Part shown: piece by piece, positions 7,212 to 14,568 of the stretch
How the letters are laid out: every line of letters begins with the position of its first letter
Numbering within the stretch: the first letter of the stretch is position 1
Origin: a virus
DNA: 26,868 nucleotides
Reading direction: 5' to 3' (one strand)
IMG/VR virus record: IMGVR_UViG_3300047564_002776
Location: 1-26,868 of that record
Notes under the pieces: generated by a model
Seen by the model: only the letters and a program-made list of their open reading frames with translations
The model's database searches: none
Told to the model about the DNA's origin: nothing
Position numbers and translations under genes: made by a program

Positions 7212-7228
7212 AACCAGCGTTACTGGTT
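7212..7228 (+). other. Short stem-loop before scaffold gene
   Basis: A 6-bp stem AACCAG/CTGGTT (7212-7217 with 7223-7228) has a 5-base loop CGTTA, in the 64-base gap before the scaffold gene. It lacks a T-run. It may set the stability of the downstream capsid message. Confidence 0.3.
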
Positions 7229-7260
7229 TGAAACTATAAAGGGCTTGCTGCCTCACCAGC

Positions 7261-8259
7261 ATGGAAAACACAAACACACAGCCTGATTCCGGGAGTCAGG
7301 AGGGAGCAAATTTACCCGTTGCAGACAACCTCGGTAAGTTCGATGAGCGAAGTCTAACAGACTTCATCAAGAACAACTTCCTTGACGAGGAAGGGGCGGC
7401 TCCAGCCAAAGAGGAGCGGCAGACCGAGTCCGAGACTGAAGAGCCAACTACCGAGGAATCCTCGGAGGTTGAACCTGAAGTTCAAGACGAAGTCGATCAG
7501 TCCAACGAAGACGAAGAAGATAGTAGTCAGTTGAGTCGGGGTGTGCAGAAGCGCATCAACAAGTTAGTTGCTGCGAAAAAAGCCGCTCAGGCAAAGCTGC
7601 AAGAGCAAGAAGCAAAACTGGCTGCAATGCAGCGGGAGTTGGAGGCTAGTAAGTCTCTGGCAACCCAAGCAAAACAGCAATCAGTGTCCAACGAGATCGA
7701 GGCTCTTAGCTCAATCCCTGAGGTTGAGGCAGAGTACAAGAGAGCGGTGGACGTGATTATGTGGTGCGAAGAAAACCCGGACGGTGGAGAGATCCAAGGC
7801 CCGGATGGCCAAACGATTGAGTTGTCTGACAAACAAGTCAGGGCAATGAAACGGGCGGCAATTCGCAACAAAGAGGTCGAGCTTCCGCAGCGGTTCGCAT
7901 ATCTGCAACAGCAGGCAGCAGCCGCTCCATTGATCGTGCAGAACTTTCCATGGCTCAACAAGCCTGAATCTCAGGAGTATCAAGCAGCACAAGCTGTGTT
8001 GAATGATTTTCCAGAGATCAAGCGCAGACCTGACTACATGCACTTGGTAGGAATGTTTGTGGAAGGAATGAAGTCGTTCACTGAGCGCACTTCAAAACAG
8101 AAACAGGCAGCACCAATCAAGCGAGCACCTTCTCAGCCCAGTGTCAAAGCACCCCCGGCAAAACCCGATGATGGCACTCAAGCGAGCAAAGTGTTCTTGC
8201 GAGATACTTCCAGTCGAGATGGATTGAGTAACCTGTTGAAAGCAAAAGGGTTTGTGTAA
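7261..8259 (+). CDS. Capsid scaffolding protein
   Basis: Scaffolds direct procapsid assembly and are lost before DNA fills the head. The 332-aa product has the expected make-up: a highly acidic N-terminal part (about residues 44-92, with long runs of Glu/Asp such as EEPTTEESSEVEPEVQDE), a Lys/Ala/Gln/Glu-rich coiled coil (about 95-145, KLVAAKKAAQAKLQEQEAKL), and a basic Pro/Lys-rich C-terminus (QAAPIKRAPSQPSVKAPPAK) suited to binding the coat protein. It lies immediately before the major capsid gene, the classical scaffold position. No protease domain is seen, so this is not a protease-scaffold fusion. Identification is by composition and position. Confidence 0.85.
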   Translation: MENTNTQPDSGSQEGANLPVADNLGKFDERSLTDFIKNNFLDEEGAAPAKEERQTESETEEPTTEESSEVEPEVQDEVDQSNEDEEDSSQLSRGVQKRINKLVAAKKAAQAKLQEQEAKLAAMQRELEASKSLATQAKQQSVSNEIEALSSIPEVEAEYKRAVDVIMWCEENPDGGEIQGPDGQTIELSDKQVRAMKRAAIRNKEVELPQRFAYLQQQAAAAPLIVQNFPWLNKPESQEYQAAQAVLNDFPEIKRRPDYMHLVGMFVEGMKSFTERTSKQKQAAPIKRAPSQPSVKAPPAKPDDGTQASKVFLRDTSSRDGLSNLLKAKGFV

Positions 8260-8288
8260 GCCCTAACAACCAACCAAAACTCATTCTT

Positions 8289-9341
8289 ATGCCTCTATTA
8301 ACTGAACCTAACCTCTCTGGTCGCGGTAAACGCGAAGACCTCATGGACATGATTGCGCTCGTTGACGCGAAGGACACGCCCTTCACGTCGATGGCGCGCA
8401 AAGGCAGCAAGCCCGGGAATATGTATTTCCGCTGGCAGGCTGACAGCAATCCGGCTCCCCAAGTCGGTGGTACGCTTGACGGCTCTGACGTCAGCACCTA
8501 CACGAACTGGGACGTGGGCTATCGTGCGGAATTGGCTAACTACGCACAGGTGTTTCGTATGCCTGCCGTGCGTGTGTCCAAGCTCACGCAGGACATCGCT
8601 CAGGTTGCCGGTGTACGCGACGAACTGGCGTACAACGTCAGCAAGTCGATCCTCCAAGCCAAGCGTTCCATTGAAGTTGCGCTTTGCTCGAACCAAACCG
8701 CGCAGCAGGACAATGGCTCTGTGCCGTACCTAACCGCTGGTATTCAGACGTGGATTTCCACAGCTGGCACTGGCACGGCTACGCCCGGAGACATTCCTTC
8801 GCAGTTCCGCACGCCTTCTACGAGCATCCTCACTGGCGCTTCGAGCGGGTTGACGGACACGGCTGTGCAGGGCTTGCTCAAGTCGATCTACGACCAGACT
8901 GGCCAGTACAAGTCCTTCGACGCAATCGTTGGAACGGACCTCAAGCGTGCATTCACCGCGTTGCTTGGAACGACCCAGTTGACGACCACCAGCACGTCTG
9001 GTGTGACCGGAGCTGGTGCAACCAAGGTACAGACCTTCCAGCGTGACGCTGCGTCTGAAACGTACATCCAGTCCGTGGACGTGTTCCAAGGTGACTTCGG
9101 AACGGTGAAGCTGCATCCTTCCGTGTTCATCGGAACGGTGTCTGGCAGCACCTGGACCTCCACCCCGTACAAAGGTCTTGTTCTGAACATGGATCTGATC
9201 GAAGTGCGTTACGGTGGGAACGTCGCTTCCGTGCAATCGTTGCCTGACTTCGGCGGCGGTCCTGCTCGCTTGGTTGAAGCTGTTTGCGGCCTTGTGGTCG
9301 GCAATCCGCTTGGACTTGGCAAGTTCGACTTCTCGAGCTAG
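8289..9341 (+). CDS. Major capsid protein (SU10/DUF5309-like)
   Basis: This forms the icosahedral shell. At 350 aa it resembles the DUF5309 group of HK97-fold coat proteins (the phage SU10 type): the N-terminal KDTPFTSMARKGSKPGN region (about 30-46), then FRWQAD, DVGYRAELANYAQVFRMPAV, a central helix KSIYDQTGQYKSFDAIVGTD, and a C-terminal beta region with YKGLVLNMDLIEVRYG. It starts at ATG 8289 after a 29-base A/C-rich spacer without a Shine-Dalgarno motif. Codon choice is more GC-rich than in neighbouring genes (many CGT, GGC, ACG codons), as expected of the most heavily expressed phage gene. The gene is followed by the triple RNA element at 9352-9560. Confidence 0.9.
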   Translation: MPLLTEPNLSGRGKREDLMDMIALVDAKDTPFTSMARKGSKPGNMYFRWQADSNPAPQVGGTLDGSDVSTYTNWDVGYRAELANYAQVFRMPAVRVSKLTQDIAQVAGVRDELAYNVSKSILQAKRSIEVALCSNQTAQQDNGSVPYLTAGIQTWISTAGTGTATPGDIPSQFRTPSTSILTGASSGLTDTAVQGLLKSIYDQTGQYKSFDAIVGTDLKRAFTALLGTTQLTTTSTSGVTGAGATKVQTFQRDAASETYIQSVDVFQGDFGTVKLHPSVFIGTVSGSTWTSTPYKGLVLNMDLIEVRYGGNVASVQSLPDFGGGPARLVEAVCGLVVGNPLGLGKFDFSS

Positions 9342-9351
9342 TCTAACTAGC

Positions 9352-9411
9352 GCGACACCTGCGCCGTCACAGGTAATGCTGCCGGAAGTGGTGTGACTAA
9401 CGGAGAGACGT
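9352..9411 (+). ncRNA. Tandem RNA motif, copy 1
   Basis: Conserved blocks are GCGACACCTGC (9352-9362), GGTGTGAC (9390-9397) and GGAGAGAC (9402-9409). ACACC (9355-9359) pairs with GGTGT (9390-9394). A second stem, ACG/CGT (9400-9402 with 9409-9411), closes a GAGAGA hexaloop. The segment inside the first stem is 30 bases and has no single obvious hairpin. The copy starts 11 bases after the capsid stop codon. Confidence 0.7.
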
Positions 9412-9419
9412 CAATAAAG

Positions 9420-9469
9420 GCGACACCTGCCAGCCTGGCAAATTGGTGTGACACTCTGGAGAGACAGAG
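9420..9469 (+). ncRNA. Tandem RNA motif, copy 2
   Basis: Same blocks as copy 1: GCGACACCTGC (9420-9430), GGTGTGAC (9445-9452), GGAGAGAC (9458-9465). ACACC (9423-9427) pairs with GGTGT (9445-9449). Inside it is a clear hairpin TGCCA/TGGCA (9428-9432 with 9436-9440). The hexaloop stem is CTCTG/CAGAG (9454-9458 with 9465-9469), different in sequence from copy 1 but with the same GAGAGA loop. It is the shortest copy (50 bases). Confidence 0.75.
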
Positions 9470-9477
9470 ACATTTCT

Positions 9478-9560
9478 GCGACACCTGCCGTGCTGGAAAA
9501 CCCGGAACGCTTGGCCCGATTTGTCGGGCGTCTGAATGGTGTGACTGCTGGAGAGACAGC
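9478..9560 (+). ncRNA. Tandem RNA motif, copy 3
   Basis: Blocks GCGACACCTGC (9478-9488), GGTGTGAC (9538-9545) and GGAGAGAC (9550-9557). ACACC (9481-9485) pairs with GGTGT (9538-9542). The enclosed segment is expanded and holds a perfect 6-bp hairpin GCCCGA/TCGGGC (9514-9519 with 9524-9529). The hexaloop stem is GCTG/CAGC (9547-9550 with 9557-9560). It ends 12 bases before the ATG of the next gene, with CTTCTTTTGCGT between. Confidence 0.75.
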
Positions 9561-9572
9561 CTTCTTTTGCGT

Positions 9573-9932
9573 ATGGGAAATCTTCAAAGACCTGGACCTG
9601 GAATGCAGCAGCCTATGCGGCGTCCCATGCTGCAAGCTCCACAGAAGCCCACGTTTGCTGCTATTCCGGATGCAATTAACATTCAGCCATTTGATGCAAG
9701 CAAGTACGCGGAAAACATTCAGAAACCCATGCAACGTGCGTTTGAGTTGCAAAAAAACGTGGCTGATGCGCGTAATGCTGAAAGACAGCAGGTGATGGCT
9801 GAGAACGCAAAAAAACAACAGGAATATAATCAGCAGTTGCAGGCTTACAATCAACAGCGGATGCAGTCAAAGTATTTGCAGCAGCAACAACAAAATCCAT
9901 ACATTAGACAAAATGTTAGCAATCAGCCCTGA
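9573..9932 (+). CDS. Gln-rich hypothetical structural protein (119 aa)
   Basis: The frame is open upstream to 9393 but that part is only a read-through of the RNA repeats (Cys/Trp-rich, unlike phage protein), so I use the ATG at 9573. The product has a Pro/Met-rich N-terminus (MGNLQRPGPGMQQPMRRPM) and then a long helical, Gln/Asn/Ala-rich segment (about 45-105) ending in a poly-Gln run, consistent with a coiled coil. It overlaps the next gene by 20 bases. Position between capsid and connector-type genes suggests a minor virion or head-completion role. Function is unknown. Confidence 0.7.
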   Translation: MGNLQRPGPGMQQPMRRPMLQAPQKPTFAAIPDAINIQPFDASKYAENIQKPMQRAFELQKNVADARNAERQQVMAENAKKQQEYNQQLQAYNQQRMQSKYLQQQQQNPYIRQNVSNQP

Positions 9933-10260
9933 TCTTGTGCCGCAGTTAGAAGCCGAGTTTCGGCGTGGCTGGCAGATGAAGCGTGTAAACGCTGAGATCC
10001 AGTCGAAACAAGCTGCCAAGTATACCAAGATGCGCCACCGTTCAATTGATGGACTTGGCCAGAAGATCGGCAGTATTCCGCCAGATGCTTATCATTTCTG
10101 GGGACAGAAGCTGGGATACCAGTGCTGGGATGACAAGAAGTTCATTCACGAGTTCTTCCGCGATAACCCTCAATGCAGAGTTAATTCTGGCGGAACCAAG
10201 GAGATCAGTGTAGGATGGGTTCCTTCAACCAGTTCGCGTTTCCATAAAGTCTACGCATGA
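9913..10260 (+). CDS. Hypothetical virion-module protein (115 aa)
   Basis: Starts at ATG 9913 inside the end of the previous gene and ends with an ATGA overlap on the next, so translation was probably coupled on both sides. Visible elements are a helical basic N-terminal region (about 10-45, LVPQLEAEFRRGWQMKRVN), then IDGLGQKIGSIPPDAYHFWGQ, and a Trp/Cys-containing segment GYQCWDDKKFIHEFFRDNPQ. I recognise it as the kind of small conserved gene found next to capsid genes in podovirus-type phages, but know no function. Confidence 0.7.
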   Translation: MLAISPDLVPQLEAEFRRGWQMKRVNAEIQSKQAAKYTKMRHRSIDGLGQKIGSIPPDAYHFWGQKLGYQCWDDKKFIHEFFRDNPQCRVNSGGTKEISVGWVPSTSSRFHKVYA

Positions 10261-11465
10261 AGACAGTTCCGTTTAGCGACATCCTTGCAGAAGTATGCCA
10301 ATTGATTGGCTTGGATCGTTCGACGCTAAACGACAAGAGCTTCAACACAATTCGTGATTTTACGTCCCGTCGCATTGGAACGATATGGGATCGTGAAGAA
10401 TGGCCGGACGCAAACAGGTTTCTGCGCACGTTTCCGGGCAATCCAATCCAGTCGTTGACGTTGTTTGATTTACCGTCATTGACTACACAAGGAGACTCTG
10501 AGCTTACGACGGAATCAAACATCCCGTTGTCTGTTCAGACAGAAGAAGACTTGGTCAGCCTCAAACTTGATTTGGATCTGAACTTTCCAAGGGTTTACTT
10601 AGCTGACTTTGCAAACGACGCTTTCCGCAAGGGAACCATTTCGCAGACGGAAGTGCGCTTCAACAACCCGTTTTACTACACCTACAACGGAGAATCTGTC
10701 AGCATAGCCAAGCAGAACTACACGTTCACTTACGACTCTGCTACAGACAGCATCGGGCAATACATCACGAGCTTTTACGTTCAGATTCCGCACACATCTA
10801 CGGTGACTTTGCCAACCTACGAAGGCCCGAACGGAAAACTGACGACCACTGCCATATTTACAGCCAATCCGCAGCGGTTAGTGCAGATGCCCACAGGATC
10901 CTTGCAGGGTCTGGCAGCATGGGAGCGTGACCCGCGCACAACCACGCGAGCTGTGCAGATTGACTTTGCTGTTGAGGATCTGATCACTGTTCCGGATACA
11001 ACCAGAACTGTAGACGTAACCTATCTTCGGTTCTTGGAGGATGGAGAGAAGTTCATTCAATACCGCTTGGATGCGCCCCGGTTGTTTGGCTCCAAGTTCA
11101 TCAACAGCACGACCTACTCGGTTGGCTCTCAGGTGTACTACGACATTTTCCAACAGTCTTCTGAGTATAATCCTTTGACAGCCAGCAAAGGAACACGAGC
11201 CAACTTCTGGACATCAACTGTATCGTCTACTTCTGTTCCGCCTGCTGATCCACCAAACGTGTATTGGCAACAGGTAAGTATTCCTTATAGGTTCAAAGAC
11301 TTTTTGGTGAACAGCGTGACTGCTGACTTCCTTAAATCTGAAGGCAGAACTGACGAGGGTATTGCATTTGATCAGTTGGCTGAAGCTGCAATTCAACAAC
11401 AAATTGACGTATTGATCAGGCAACAAGGCCAGATTCAGAAGCTGAACATGGCTTACACCTACTAA
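10257..11465 (+). CDS. Virion structural protein, probable head-tail connector/adaptor type
   Basis: The 402-aa product starts with a helical region (VPFSDILAEVCQLIGLDRST and then IRDFTSRRIGTIWDREEWPD, within residues 4-60) resembling adaptor/head-completion helices, followed by an extended beta-rich body (70-340: TVTYLRF, VSIPYRF and similar) and a helical, Gln-rich C-terminus (ISQ... FDQLAEAAIQQQIDVLIRQQ, about 365-395). It overlaps the previous gene by ATGA. Placed after the capsid gene and before the fibres, where connector proteins usually lie. The exact role (adaptor, tail tube, or nozzle partner) is inferred from position. Confidence 0.6.
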   Translation: MKTVPFSDILAEVCQLIGLDRSTLNDKSFNTIRDFTSRRIGTIWDREEWPDANRFLRTFPGNPIQSLTLFDLPSLTTQGDSELTTESNIPLSVQTEEDLVSLKLDLDLNFPRVYLADFANDAFRKGTISQTEVRFNNPFYYTYNGESVSIAKQNYTFTYDSATDSIGQYITSFYVQIPHTSTVTLPTYEGPNGKLTTTAIFTANPQRLVQMPTGSLQGLAAWERDPRTTTRAVQIDFAVEDLITVPDTTRTVDVTYLRFLEDGEKFIQYRLDAPRLFGSKFINSTTYSVGSQVYYDIFQQSSEYNPLTASKGTRANFWTSTVSSTSVPPADPPNVYWQQVSIPYRFKDFLVNSVTADFLKSEGRTDEGIAFDQLAEAAIQQQIDVLIRQQGQIQKLNMAYTY

Positions 11466-11466
11466 G

Positions 11467-11673
11467 ATGAATAAGTTCATCATTCGCCGAAATGGAACCG
11501 TGGCAGCTCCAGGAGTCAAATTGGTGGCTCGTGGAAGCGTCAAGGGCAACAAGACAACCTTCAGGTTTCCAAAACAAGGACACCCTATTGCACCAACTAC
11601 TGTAGATCGTGTCTTGACGGAAACTGGTGATTTTCTTAATACTGAACTGAGCGACCGCATTGTAACTGGCTAA
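11467..11673 (+). CDS. Small hypothetical protein (68 aa)
   Basis: ATG one base past the previous stop; the next gene starts one base past its own stop. The protein is basic, with NKFIIRRNGTVAAPGVKLVA then GNKTTFRFPKQGHPIAPTTV, and probably all beta. No family recognised. Its tight linkage to the fibre gene suggests a tail accessory protein. Confidence 0.6.
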   Translation: MNKFIIRRNGTVAAPGVKLVARGSVKGNKTTFRFPKQGHPIAPTTVDRVLTETGDFLNTELSDRIVTG

Positions 11674-11674
11674 T

Positions 11675-13420
11675 ATGGGAACACGCATTACCGACCTTCC
11701 AGCAGCGACTATTGTCAATCCGACAGATGTTGCTCCTATCGTTCAGAGTGGAACGACAAAACAGGCTGCTGTTAGTCTGATTAAGACGACCAACGCCTCT
11801 GAGCTTACAAGCGGCACTGTAGCTGTAGCTCGTCTTCCTTTGGGAACGACAAGCAGTGCTGGCGCACTTCAGCTTGGAACCACTGCTGGAACTGCGTGCG
11901 AAGGCAGTGATGCTCGTCTGAGCAACAGCAGAACGCCCACTGGAACTGCTGGAGGAGACCTCACTGGAAGTTATCCCAATCCCACACTTGCACCCCTTAG
12001 CCCGTCTCCTGCTGGCACGTTTGGGTCTTCTACTGCCATTCCTGTTGTCACTGTAAACTCCAAAGGACAGGTTACAGCAGTCAGTGCGGCTACAGCAGCC
12101 GGAACAGTCTCGAGCGTTAATGTATCGGGTGGATCTACCGGGCTGACATTTAGCAATGGACCGATTGTTTCGTCTGGAACCATTGTTGCATCGGGCACGC
12201 TTGCTCTTGCAAATGGTGGTACTGGAGCCACTACAGCCGCAGGAGCACGCACCAACCTTGGCTTGGCCCCTTCTGCTACGATTGACACAACGAATGCCTC
12301 AAACATTACGTCTGGGACACTTAATGCCACTAGGCTGTCAGACACTGGTGTTACAGCAGGAACTTATGGAAGCACCTCAAGCGTTGCTCAAGTAACCGTA
12401 GATTCAAAAGGACGAGTTACTGGAGCAGTAAACATTCCAATTTCAAGCTCTGCTGGTGGAACAGTTACTAGCGTTGGAGTCACGTCTAGTACGCTATCAA
12501 TTACCAACTCTCCTATTACAAGCAGTGGCGACATTGGTATTGAGCTTTCCTCAATTACTACTGCTCAACTTCCAGCAAGCGGAGTAACGCCTGGAACGTA
12601 TGGAAGCACGACTCAGATTCCTGTTCTTGGAGTCGATTCAAAAGGTCGCGTAACGTCCATTTCTACGGCAGCAATTTCCAGTCTTGGGCCAAGTGGAGTT
12701 ACTGCTGGAACTTACGGCAGCGCCACTTCTGTTGGCAGATTTTCTGTAAACTCCAATGGAATTGTTACTGGAGCAAGCAATCAACTGATTGCACTGACAA
12801 CTGCTCAGATATCCGGACTGGCAGCTTCTGCTACAACGGACACCACAAACGCCAGTAATATTACGTCTGGAACGCTTAACGTAAACCGTCTGGCTACGTC
12901 TGGTGTAACTGCTGGAACTTACGGAAGCACAGCTGCAATTCCAGTGTTGACTGTAGATGCTTTGGGTCGTTTGACGGCCGCAAGCACGGTTGCGTTGCCA
13001 GGAGGTGGAGGTGGAACTCCTACTTCTGTGGGATATTTGCGTGAGACAATCACGACCAGCGCAACAGCAGCTACTGGCACAATCAACTTTGACGCAATCA
13101 CGCAGCCAACTCTGTATTACACGTCAAATGCTAGTGGAAACTTTACGTTGAACATTCGTGGAGATGGAACTACGACACTAAATTCTCTGTTGACCACAAC
13201 CCAGTCGTTGACTGTTACATTCCTAAACACGAATGGAACTACAGCCTATGGAATCAGTGCGCTCAACATTGATGGTTCTGCTCGTACTGTAAAGTGGTTG
13301 TCTGGAACTGGAGCCATTCCAACTCCGAATGCTAGCTCGATTGATGCTTGGACATTTACGATCATCAAGACCGCATCCAACACGTTCACTGTGCTTGGGT
13401 CACTTAGCAAATTCTTCTAA
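11675..13420 (+). CDS. Tail fibre protein 1, repeat-rich
   Basis: Tail fibres bind host surface receptors. The 581-aa product opens with a short motif (ITDLPAAT at 5-12, then QSGTTKQA) that recurs in the fibre at 14569 (ISQLPAAT ... NQGGTTKTA), so it is probably a shared attachment segment. The body is low in charge and rich in Thr/Ser/Gly, with five copies of a unit beginning GT(F/Y)GS and ending with VxSxGxVT-like residues (from about residues 114, 229, 307, 345 and 414), plus DTTNASNITSGTL repeats and ALANGGTGATTAAGARTNLG, a motif common in trimeric phage fibres. The last 130 residues form a different, probably receptor-binding or trimer-capping, domain. A glycine run (GGGGG, 443-447) links the two parts. 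Confidence 0.85.
   Translation: MGTRITDLPAATIVNPTDVAPIVQSGTTKQAAVSLIKTTNASELTSGTVAVARLPLGTTSSAGALQLGTTAGTACEGSDARLSNSRTPTGTAGGDLTGSYPNPTLAPLSPSPAGTFGSSTAIPVVTVNSKGQVTAVSAATAAGTVSSVNVSGGSTGLTFSNGPIVSSGTIVASGTLALANGGTGATTAAGARTNLGLAPSATIDTTNASNITSGTLNATRLSDTGVTAGTYGSTSSVAQVTVDSKGRVTGAVNIPISSSAGGTVTSVGVTSSTLSITNSPITSSGDIGIELSSITTAQLPASGVTPGTYGSTTQIPVLGVDSKGRVTSISTAAISSLGPSGVTAGTYGSATSVGRFSVNSNGIVTGASNQLIALTTAQISGLAASATTDTTNASNITSGTLNVNRLATSGVTAGTYGSTAAIPVLTVDALGRLTAASTVALPGGGGGTPTSVGYLRETITTSATAATGTINFDAITQPTLYYTSNASGNFTLNIRGDGTTTLNSLLTTTQSLTVTFLNTNGTTAYGISALNIDGSARTVKWLSGTGAIPTPNASSIDAWTFTIIKTASNTFTVLGSLSKFF
12014..12985 (+). repeat. Five fibre repeats in tail fibre 1
   Basis: Coding repeats with consensus near GVTAGTYGSTxxIPVxTVDSKGRVT, starting close to residues 114, 229, 307, 345 and 414 of the fibre. 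They are unequally spaced and about 25 residues each, with the third and fourth almost in tandem. A degenerate single copy occurs in the fibre at 14569 (GNYGSSAQIPVLTVNQFGQIT). Confidence 0.7.
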
Positions 13421-14100
13421 TGCCAATCCTTAATACGTTCACCTCTGCTGCGGCTAGGGCATTTAAGAGCTTTATATCTTCAGCGGTTGATCCATTTTTT
13501 AGCAACGTCGGACTGTTGCTTCATTTGGACACCAGTTTTGCTGATTCTAGTTTAAGTAATATTACATGTACTTCGTATGGATCTCCTGTAATTAGCTCTG
13601 TTCAGTCAAAATTTGGTGGCGGATCTTTGTTGTTGAATGGAAGTTCAAATTTACAATACACAGAACAAACATCAGCATTTATAGGATCTGGTGATTTTAC
13701 TGTTGAATTTTGGGTGTATAAAACATCAAATTCAATAGCAAGATCGTTCTCATCTACTTCATCAATTTTTATTCAAGATTCATCAACTTTTGGATTAAGG
13801 CTTTTTTGGTCAAGTCCAGAAGTACAAATAACATCAGCATCTACACTGCCATTAAATACATGGACTTATTTTGCTGTAACAAGGCAAGGAAACACATTTA
13901 GAATTTTTATAAATGGAACTTTGTCTGCAACTGCTACAGCATCATTAACCACATCAACTCTTGGACAGGGGAACATTGGTGGAATTGGGGTTTTGGGTGA
14001 ATTTTTCAATGGTTACATTGACGAGTTTCGCTTAACCAAAGGAGTTGCCAGGTACACATCTAGCTTCACTGCTCCAACTGCGCCTTTTCCAAATTCTTAA
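13420..14100 (+). CDS. LamG/ConA-like lectin-fold adhesin
   Basis: The start overlaps the fibre stop by one base (TAATG), so it was translated with the fibre. The 226-aa product has the concanavalin A-like/LamG (Laminin_G_3) pattern: a first strand LLLHLDTSFADSS (32-44), KFGGGSLLLNGSS, GDFTVEFWVYKTS, NTWTYFAVTRQGNTFRIFIN, and the closing GYIDEFRLTKGVARYT. Such domains bind glycans and occur as tail tip or accessory adhesin proteins. The DNA is clearly richer in A/T than the flanking genes and uses more ATT/AAA/TTT codons, a sign of separate origin by horizontal exchange. The fold is fairly sure; ligand unknown. Confidence 0.8.
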   Translation: MPILNTFTSAAARAFKSFISSAVDPFFSNVGLLLHLDTSFADSSLSNITCTSYGSPVISSVQSKFGGGSLLLNGSSNLQYTEQTSAFIGSGDFTVEFWVYKTSNSIARSFSSTSSIFIQDSSTFGLRLFWSSPEVQITSASTLPLNTWTYFAVTRQGNTFRIFINGTLSATATASLTTSTLGQGNIGGIGVLGEFFNGYIDEFRLTKGVARYTSSFTAPTAPFPNS

Positions 14101-14103
14101 TTT

Positions 14104-14565
14104 ATGCTCATAGCCAAAATCGAAAACGGAGCAGTTGTCTCGTATGGAGACTATCACGAGTACGGAGATTTTTGCTCTCCTCCACTTCAAGAGCAACTAG
14201 ACGCTCGTGGCTTTCTGCCGGTCGTCAGCACGGCATCACATGATGCTCGCACCGAGAAACTGGCGTCATGCGCCCCGGTAATTCAGGGCAACGAGGTGTG
14301 GATCGTAGCTGTTGTGCCCAAAACCGAGGACGACATAACCGCAGACAAACAGTCTGCGCTAATAAACGTGCGTCAGCAGCGCAACGCAAAGCTGCTTCAG
14401 TGCGATTGGACACAGTTGTCCGACTCCCCTGTAGACAAAGCTGCTTGGGCATTGTATCGTCAAGCTTTGCGTGATTTGCCTGCAAGCCTTGTTGATCCTC
14501 GTGATCCTGTTGTGTGGCCGCTTGCGCCAAGTGAACAAAGCCCGATTGGTGACACCTTATCCTAG
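14104..14565 (+). CDS. Tail fibre assembly chaperone (Phage_TAC-like)
   Basis: The 153-aa product ends with the hallmark of phage tail assembly chaperones: VRQQRNAKLLQCDWTQLSDS then WALYRQALRDLPASL and DPVVWPL (about residues 87-140). Its N-terminal half (MLIAKIENGAVVSYGDYHEY) is the fibre-associated part. These proteins help fold and trimerise fibre tips. It lies between the LamG gene and the next fibre, as expected for a chaperone. It is more GC-rich than the LamG gene just before it. The ATG at 14104 is in the context AATTTATG. Confidence 0.85.
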   Translation: MLIAKIENGAVVSYGDYHEYGDFCSPPLQEQLDARGFLPVVSTASHDARTEKLASCAPVIQGNEVWIVAVVPKTEDDITADKQSALINVRQQRNAKLLQCDWTQLSDSPVDKAAWALYRQALRDLPASLVDPRDPVVWPLAPSEQSPIGDTLS

Positions 14566-14568
14566 TTT

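Noticed and set aside
9352-9560. CRISPR array
   Set aside because: The three units differ in length (50-83 bases), contain conserved blocks at both ends and have covarying stems; there are no constant repeats with unrelated spacers.
9393-9572. Upstream extension of the 119-aa gene through the RNA repeats
   Set aside because: It would start at GTG within copy 1. The translation is Cys/Trp-rich and unlike the rest of the protein, and the DNA variation keeps RNA pairing instead. The ATG at 9573 is preferred.
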